64,000 bases of DNA from Selenomonadaceae bacterium. GTDB taxonomy: Bacteria; Bacillota; Negativicutes; Selenomonadales; Selenomonadaceae. Positions 59,951-64,000 of the stretch are shown in pieces. The stretch spans positions 48,277-112,276 of the forward strand of contig JAFWWC010000028.1 of assembly GCA_017518105.1 (NCBI GenBank), in the 5' to 3' direction. Each line of letters starts with the position of its first letter. Positions within the stretch are counted from its first letter, which is position 1. Position numbers and translations under genes: made by a program. The notes below the pieces were generated by a model. That model saw only the letters and a list, made by a program, of their open reading frames with translations, was not told where the DNA came from and made no database searches.

Positions 59951-60553
59951 TTAGACTTCTCTAAAGATTTTTACTCTCGTACCGGTCGGAACTTTATCAA
60001 GCGGCTCTGGCTCCTCCAATTTCTCGCCGAAGACTAATTGCGCCGTCAAGTCCCAGCTCTCAGGCAGGTCAAAGATTTGTTTAATCGGCTCGTCAATCAG
60101 CGGGTTATAGTGCTGAAGGTTTGCCCCAAGCCCCATGTCCTCAAGTGCCGTCCAAATCGCGAACTGCAACATGCCATTAGCCTGCATTGCCCAGCCGGGG
60201 AAATTGTGCTTGTATTCGGGGAGCTGGTCTTGCATTGCCTTTATCATGTTGCTTGATTCAAAGAACAGAATCGTGCCGTAAGCCGCCTCGAAACTTTCAA
60301 GCTTTGCTTTTGTCTCGGCGAATTGGCTTGCGGGAATGACAGCCTTAAGCACGTTGTTAGCGCAGTGCCAAACGTTTTCGTGATGGTCAAGCATTGTCAC
60401 GACGACGCGAGCCGACTGCATATGGAACGCCGACGGCGTGTCTTTGGTCATGCGTTCGACTGCCGCGATTATCTCGGACTGCAAGCAGGGAATATTTCTG
60501 CCGAGCTTGTAAATTGAACGGCGGCTTTTGACTGCCTCTTGATAACTTTTCAT
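59951..60553 (-). CDS. Nitroreductase family flavoprotein
   Basis: 200 residues. The FMN-binding nitroreductase fold is visible in YQEAVKSRRSIYKLGRN at the start, TPSAFHMQSARVVV, and MGLGANLQHYNP and ALEDMGLG near residue 145. It resembles the HNR/RutE-like subgroup, whose substrates vary. It lies between the CoA-transferase and epimerase genes and shares their operon; its role there is unknown. Confidence 0.87.
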   Translation of the reverse strand: MKSYQEAVKSRRSIYKLGRNIPCLQSEIIAAVERMTKDTPSAFHMQSARVVVTMLDHHENVWHCANNVLKAVIPASQFAETKAKLESFEAAYGTILFFESSNMIKAMQDQLPEYKHNFPGWAMQANGMLQFAIWTALEDMGLGANLQHYNPLIDEPIKQIFDLPESWDLTAQLVFGEKLEEPEPLDKVPTGTRVKIFREV

Positions 60554-60591
60554 TTTAATTTCTCCTTACCCACTAACCCAAAATTTTTATC

Positions 60592-62097
60592 TTACTTCCT
60601 CATATCTCCTGTCTCAAGGAAGCGCGTATGGAAGCTCAAAGCCTCGTGGAGTAAATGCGGGGTCGCTGCTTTCTTCGTGGCGGCAAGTGCTCTCTCGTAG
60701 TAGTCAAGCAACATTGGGCGATAATCCGGGTGAGCGCATTTGTTGATAACTTCCAAGGCGCGAGTCCGCGGCTCAAGCCCGCGCAGGTCGGCGATACCGT
60801 ATTCACTGATGATAACGTCAACGTCGTGTTCGGTGTGGTCGATGTGCGAGCAGAAGGGAACGACTGAACTAATCTTGCCGCCCTTAGCAGTCGACGGCGT
60901 GTAGAAGATTGTCAGATAAGCATTGCGGGCGAAGTCGCCGCTACCGCCGATGCCGTTCATCATCTTAGTTCCCGTGACGTGCGTCGAATTGATGTTGCCG
61001 TAGATGTCGACTTCCAACGCGGTGTTCATTGCGATGACTCCGAGACGGTGCACGACTTCGGGAGAGTTTGAAATTTCTTCGGGTCGCAATAGAATGTACT
61101 TGCGGTAGGTGTCGATGCCTTTGTAGAACCTGTCCATGCCGGCGGGCGACGGACTAAACGCCGTGCCGCTTGCGAACTTCAACTTGCCAGCGTCGATTAA
61201 GTCAAGCATTGCGTCCTGAATAACTTCAGTGTAGACGATAAAATCAGTCATGTCGCCTTCTACGAAACCTTCAAGCACCGCATTAGCCACATTGCCAACG
61301 CCCGATTGAAGCGGCAGAAGTCCTTTGGGCATACGACCAGCTTTAATCTCGGCTTTGAGGAATTCGAGAGTGAACGCCGCCATCTTCTTGGAGTTCTCGT
61401 CAATGGGCGAAATGTCGCGGGTGTGGTCTTTGATGTCGCAGGGGACGATGTACTTAATCTTGTCAGGCGTGCAAGGAATGTAAGTTGTGCCAATGCGGTC
61501 GTCCGCGTGAACAATCGGAATGGGCAGGCGATTGGGCGGGTCAAGTGGAACGTAAACGTCGTGCATACCCTCAAGCTCAAGCGGCTGCGTGGTGTTGACT
61601 TCGACAACGACTGTATCCGCGCTTTGAACGTAGCTTGCCGCATTGCCCAATGAAGTCGTCGGGATAATGTTGCCTTCCTCAGTAATAGCGCAAGCCTCAA
61701 CTAACGCAAAGTCCGGTTTCTTCTTGATAAAGCCAGTGCGTGTCAGTTGCGCACTCTCTGAAAGGTGCAAGTCGAGATAATCAACCGTGCCGTCATTGAT
61801 AAGCGGGCGGAGCTTGCTGTCGGTCTGATAGGGCAGACGCTGTTTAATGCCTTTGACCTCAGCAAGTGCGCCGTCGAGTTCGGGTCCCGTCGAGGCTCCA
61901 GTCCAGATGTTCACTTGGAAGGGGTCTTTCTTCATGCGTTCGGCGAGGGCGAGCGGTACTGCTTTAGGATAAGCCGAAGCCGTGAATCCACTGCAAGCAA
62001 TCGTCCAGCCTGGTTGAATCCAATTCGCTACTTCCTCCGCGCTGACGATTTTGCTTTGCAAATCTTTGTTGCGCACTCTGTCGGTAATATCAATCAT
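60592..62097 (-). CDS. Acetyl-CoA hydrolase/succinate-acetate CoA-transferase family protein
   Basis: 501 residues. It belongs to the class I CoA-transferase family that includes Cat1 and the succinyl-CoA:acetate transferases of propionate formers. Segments include IACSGFTASAYPKAVPLAL, GNINSTHVTGTKMMNGIGGSGDF and AERMKK. GTGKMMNGIGG-type motifs near residue 380 lie at the CoA site. It would activate succinate at the expense of acetyl- or propionyl-CoA, the first step towards methylmalonyl-CoA. First gene of the operon; AAAGGAGG precedes the ATG. Confidence 0.92.
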   Translation of the reverse strand: MIDITDRVRNKDLQSKIVSAEEVANWIQPGWTIACSGFTASAYPKAVPLALAERMKKDPFQVNIWTGASTGPELDGALAEVKGIKQRLPYQTDSKLRPLINDGTVDYLDLHLSESAQLTRTGFIKKKPDFALVEACAITEEGNIIPTTSLGNAASYVQSADTVVVEVNTTQPLELEGMHDVYVPLDPPNRLPIPIVHADDRIGTTYIPCTPDKIKYIVPCDIKDHTRDISPIDENSKKMAAFTLEFLKAEIKAGRMPKGLLPLQSGVGNVANAVLEGFVEGDMTDFIVYTEVIQDAMLDLIDAGKLKFASGTAFSPSPAGMDRFYKGIDTYRKYILLRPEEISNSPEVVHRLGVIAMNTALEVDIYGNINSTHVTGTKMMNGIGGSGDFARNAYLTIFYTPSTAKGGKISSVVPFCSHIDHTEHDVDVIISEYGIADLRGLEPRTRALEVINKCAHPDYRPMLLDYYERALAATKKAATPHLLHEALSFHTRFLETGDMRK

Positions 62098-62188
62098 CTA
62101 AATCCTCCTTTTCATAATCAGCGATTATAATTATTCTTTTATAGATTTATTCAAGTTTAACACGTCGATAATTCAAAATCAACCGTTG

Positions 62189-62220
62189 CAAAAAAAAATC
62201 CCGCCGCTTTGACGGGAAGA
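62189..62220 (-). terminator. Terminator of the RTX gene
   Basis: On the minus strand CCCGTC pairs with GGCGGG around AAAGC, followed by A and nine T. Confidence 0.8.
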
Positions 62221-62241
62221 GAAATTTTATCTGTGCGGAGT

Positions 62242-64000
62242 TCATTTGAGTTTAGAACCGCTTATGGTGTGAGTCGTGCCGTTGATATTAATTTGGTCAC
62301 CGCTTGCCACGCCGTCGAAGATAACAGACCCGCCGCCAGATATTGTAAGCTTGAGCGTGCCGTCGCTGAACAGAGAATTCGTAAACGAGCCGCCCGCTGA
62401 GCCGTCCTTCTTTAGAATCTTTAACATGTCACCGCTTGCGTAATCGGTGATGTGGTCAGTGCCGTCGCCGGGCTTGTAGATGAAAATATCGTCGCCCGCG
62501 CCGCCAATGAGCGTGTCATTACCAGTGCCGCCCCAAAGACTATCGTTGCCCGCGCCGCCGAGGAGTTTATCATCGCCAGTGCCGCCCGATAAAGTATCCT
62601 TGCCGTCGCCACCGTTTAATGAATCGTTGCCCGCGCCGCCGAGGAGTTTATCATCGCCAGTGCCGCCCGATAACGTGTCTTTACCGTCGCCGCCAGAAAG
62701 TGAATCATTGCCAGAGCCGCCCAGAAGTTTATCATCTCCCGTGCCGCCCGATAACGTGTCTTTACCGTCGCCGCCAGAAAGTGAATCGTTGCCAGAGCCG
62801 CCCAGAAGTTTATCATCTCCCGTGCCGCCCGATAACGTGTCTTTACCGTCTCCACCAGAAAGTGAATCGTTGCCAGCTCCGCCGAGGAGTTTATCATCTC
62901 CCGTGTAACCCGATAACGTGTCTTTACCGTCTCCGCCAGAAAGTGAATCGTTGCCAGCTCCGCCGAGGAGTTTATCATCTCCCGTGTAACCCGATAACGT
63001 GTCTTTACCGTCTCCGCCAGAAAGTGAATCGTTGCCAGCTCCGCCGAGGAGTTTATCATCTCCCGTGTAGCCGCTCAAGGTGTCAGCTCCGTCGCCGCCG
63101 CTCAATGAATCATTACCAGAGCCGCCCAGAAGTTTATCGTTTCCAGTGCCGCCGGAAAGAGTGTCGTTGCCGCCGCCGCCGTTAAGTGAATCATTTCCAT
63201 CTTGCCCATAAAGTTTATCGTTGCCCGCATTGCCCACGAGCGTATCATTACCTGCCGCGCCGTAGATTGAATCATTGTAGCCACTGCCGATTATCGAGTT
63301 GGCGGAGGAATTGCCCGTGATTTTAATTTTCTTAACTACTGCAGAGGCGTTGACGTTTGTATAGGAGCCCAAGCTGAAATTGCCGCTAAACGCTGAAGTC
63401 AACGTAGCTGATTTGCCGTCGGACGTGGCGAGAATATTTTTATCAAGGAGCCGTGTCGCGCCGTTGATGACAATCTGGAGATTTGAAGCGTCATTGAGTG
63501 TGAGCTTATTGCTTGTGTCGAAGGTGAGGATTGCGGCTCCTGTCTTGCTGAATGAAACGCCGCTTATGTCGCTTAGCTTACTCGCACCCGTGCCCGCCAG
63601 AGAAATTCTATCGCCGGAGTTGTAGTTAGTGATGATGTCATTGCCGCCCTTGTAGACGAACAAATCATTGCCGCTACTGCCCGTGAAAGTGTCATTGCCC
63701 GTGCCCGCGATGAGCGTATTGCCTCCGTCGCCAGAGACTGTAATTTTGTTGTCTCCTGCGCCCGCGTTAATCTTAGTGCCATGTCCGCCGCTTGAAATCG
63801 TATCAGACCCGTCGCCAGCCGTGATAGTCGAATACATGACTTTGCCGTTGTCAATTAGATTATCGCCGCCGCTGACACTGATTAGGTTGTAGTAAAGCGC
63901 ACTATTCGACGTGGCAACTTGAATGGTATCGTTGCCGCCGCCGCTTATGACTGATGAACTGCCATGTGCTCCGAGCGAGACTTCATTGCCTGAACCAGTC
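62242..64000 (-). CDS. RTX/hemolysin-type calcium-binding protein, C-terminal part (cut by window edge)
   Basis: At least 585 residues; the frame is still open at base 64000. The region is rich in GGxGxDxLx nonapeptides that bind calcium as parallel beta-rolls, with clean units of the type [19 protein letters not shown]. The last 80 residues are a non-repeat C-terminus ending in SGSKLK, the usual place for a type I secretion signal. Such proteins are secreted in one step by an ABC/adaptor/TolC machine and act as toxins, adhesins or surface layers; the active part lies outside the window. The adaptor and TolC at 22-25 kb are candidates but far away. Confidence 0.85.
   Translation of the reverse strand, partial: TGSGNEVSLGAHGSSSVISGGGNDTIQVATSNSALYYNLISVSGGDNLIDNGKVMYSTITAGDGSDTISSGGHGTKINAGAGDNKITVSGDGGNTLIAGTGNDTFTGSSGNDLFVYKGGNDIITNYNSGDRISLAGTGASKLSDISGVSFSKTGAAILTFDTSNKLTLNDASNLQIVINGATRLLDKNILATSDGKSATLTSAFSGNFSLGSYTNVNASAVVKKIKITGNSSANSIIGSGYNDSIYGAAGNDTLVGNAGNDKLYGQDGNDSLNGGGGNDTLSGGTGNDKLLGGSGNDSLSGGDGADTLSGYTGDDKLLGGAGNDSLSGGDGKDTLSGYTGDDKLLGGAGNDSLSGGDGKDTLSGYTGDDKLLGGAGNDSLSGGDGKDTLSGGTGDDKLLGGSGNDSLSGGDGKDTLSGGTGDDKLLGGSGNDSLSGGDGKDTLSGGTGDDKLLGGAGNDSLNGGDGKDTLSGGTGDDKLLGGAGNDSLWGGTGNDTLIGGAGDDIFIYKPGDGTDHITDYASGDMLKILKKDGSAGGSFTNSLFSDGTLKLTISGGGSVIFDGVASGDQININGTTHTISGSKLK
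62560..63140 (-). repeat. 81-bp tandem repeats in the RTX gene
   Basis: About seven near-identical 81-bp units (27 codons: [20 protein letters not shown] plus the linker, with Y or G alternating in the linker and A or S in the first unit). High DNA identity between units suggests ongoing unequal exchange and likely copy-number variation. Confidence 0.85.

Noticed and set aside
62560..63140. Regular repeats resembling a CRISPR array
   Set aside because: The units are 81 bp with no unique spacers and are in frame with GGxGxDxLx calcium-binding repeats.
62619..63185. Long open frames on the + strand opposite the RTX repeats
   Set aside because: They are low-complexity shadows of the repeated codons (Arg/Cys/Tyr-rich or Pro/Ser-rich), without ribosome binding sites.

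Overview
The window looks like a chromosomal segment of a diderm Firmicute of the class Negativicutes (Selenomonas/Veillonella-like). Supporting evidence is the combination of outer-membrane genes (MCE protein with a C-terminal barrel, TolC, TamB, BamA, a phosphoethanolamine-transferase-like enzyme) with a propionate-type fermentation set: biotin-dependent methylmalonyl-CoA decarboxylase, methylmalonyl-CoA epimerase and a succinate/acetate-type CoA-transferase. Other hints are a Tat-exported [NiFe] hydrogenase, AGGAGG ribosome binding sites, frequent TTG/GTG starts and U-rich intrinsic terminators. The species is inferred, not proven.

Layout. 1-5.8 kb: the 5' part of a LarE-like gene (minus), a GtrB-type glycosyltransferase, serA, a ComEA-like protein, two Opp/Nik-type ABC ATPases and a methyltransferase. 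5.8-10.3 kb: ndk, an AEC permease, RNase HI with a sliding-clamp-type C-terminal tail, and uvrC between two small putative type I toxin-antitoxin modules. 10.3-13.0 kb: a one-polypeptide MmeI-like restriction-modification gene. 13.1-20.0 kb: carD, ispE, a GntR regulator, glmU, prs, a coiled-coil membrane protein and htpG. 20.1-31.3 kb: envelope operon mlaF, long mlaD, a lipoprotein adaptor, tolC, tamB, bamA. 31.3-37.2 kb (minus): a large two-domain protein ending in ATP-grasp, a HAD phosphatase, an exported GH13 enzyme and a DUF1850 protein. 37.3-41.3 kb: a metal ABC permease, a DMT transporter with a duplicated 5' end, cbiG and cbiF. 41.4-47.4 kb: flagellin, tRNA-Gly, a zinc-ribbon protein, an RpiB-like protein and the hydrogenase operon. 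47.4-53.2 kb: lipid A-type transferase, tmk, LysR, an orphan ABC ATPase, pheA and a DEDDh exonuclease. 53.2-57 kb (minus): bioY, bioB, superoxide reductase, then a C5-cytosine methyltransferase and an Eco47II-like endonuclease. 57-62.1 kb (minus): CoA-transferase/nitroreductase/epimerase/mmdA/mmdE/mmdC operon. 62.2-64 kb: the C-terminal part of an RTX protein.

How it fits together. BioY and BioB supply biotin for the MmdC carrier next door. CbiF and CbiG contribute to the corrinoid ring needed by methylmalonyl-CoA mutase (outside the window). The epimerase, decarboxylase and CoA-transferase are steps of the succinate-propionate route, and the hydrogenase can feed electrons from H2 to the quinone pool for fumarate reduction.

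The most interesting signals are: two SD-sequestered small hydrophobic peptide genes with opposing promoters on either side of uvrC, one of whose antisense promoters lies inside the end of the restriction-modification gene; an RNase HI ending in an exact QLSLF clamp motif; a C5 methyltransferase whose motif I is reachable only through a TTTAAAA -1 slippery site; a phosphoethanolamine-transferase-like gene whose 5' end is split at an A8 tract; a triplicated 5' end of a DMT transporter gene; and a long barrel-ended MlaD with no MlaE nearby. No CRISPR array, rRNA or prophage block was seen.
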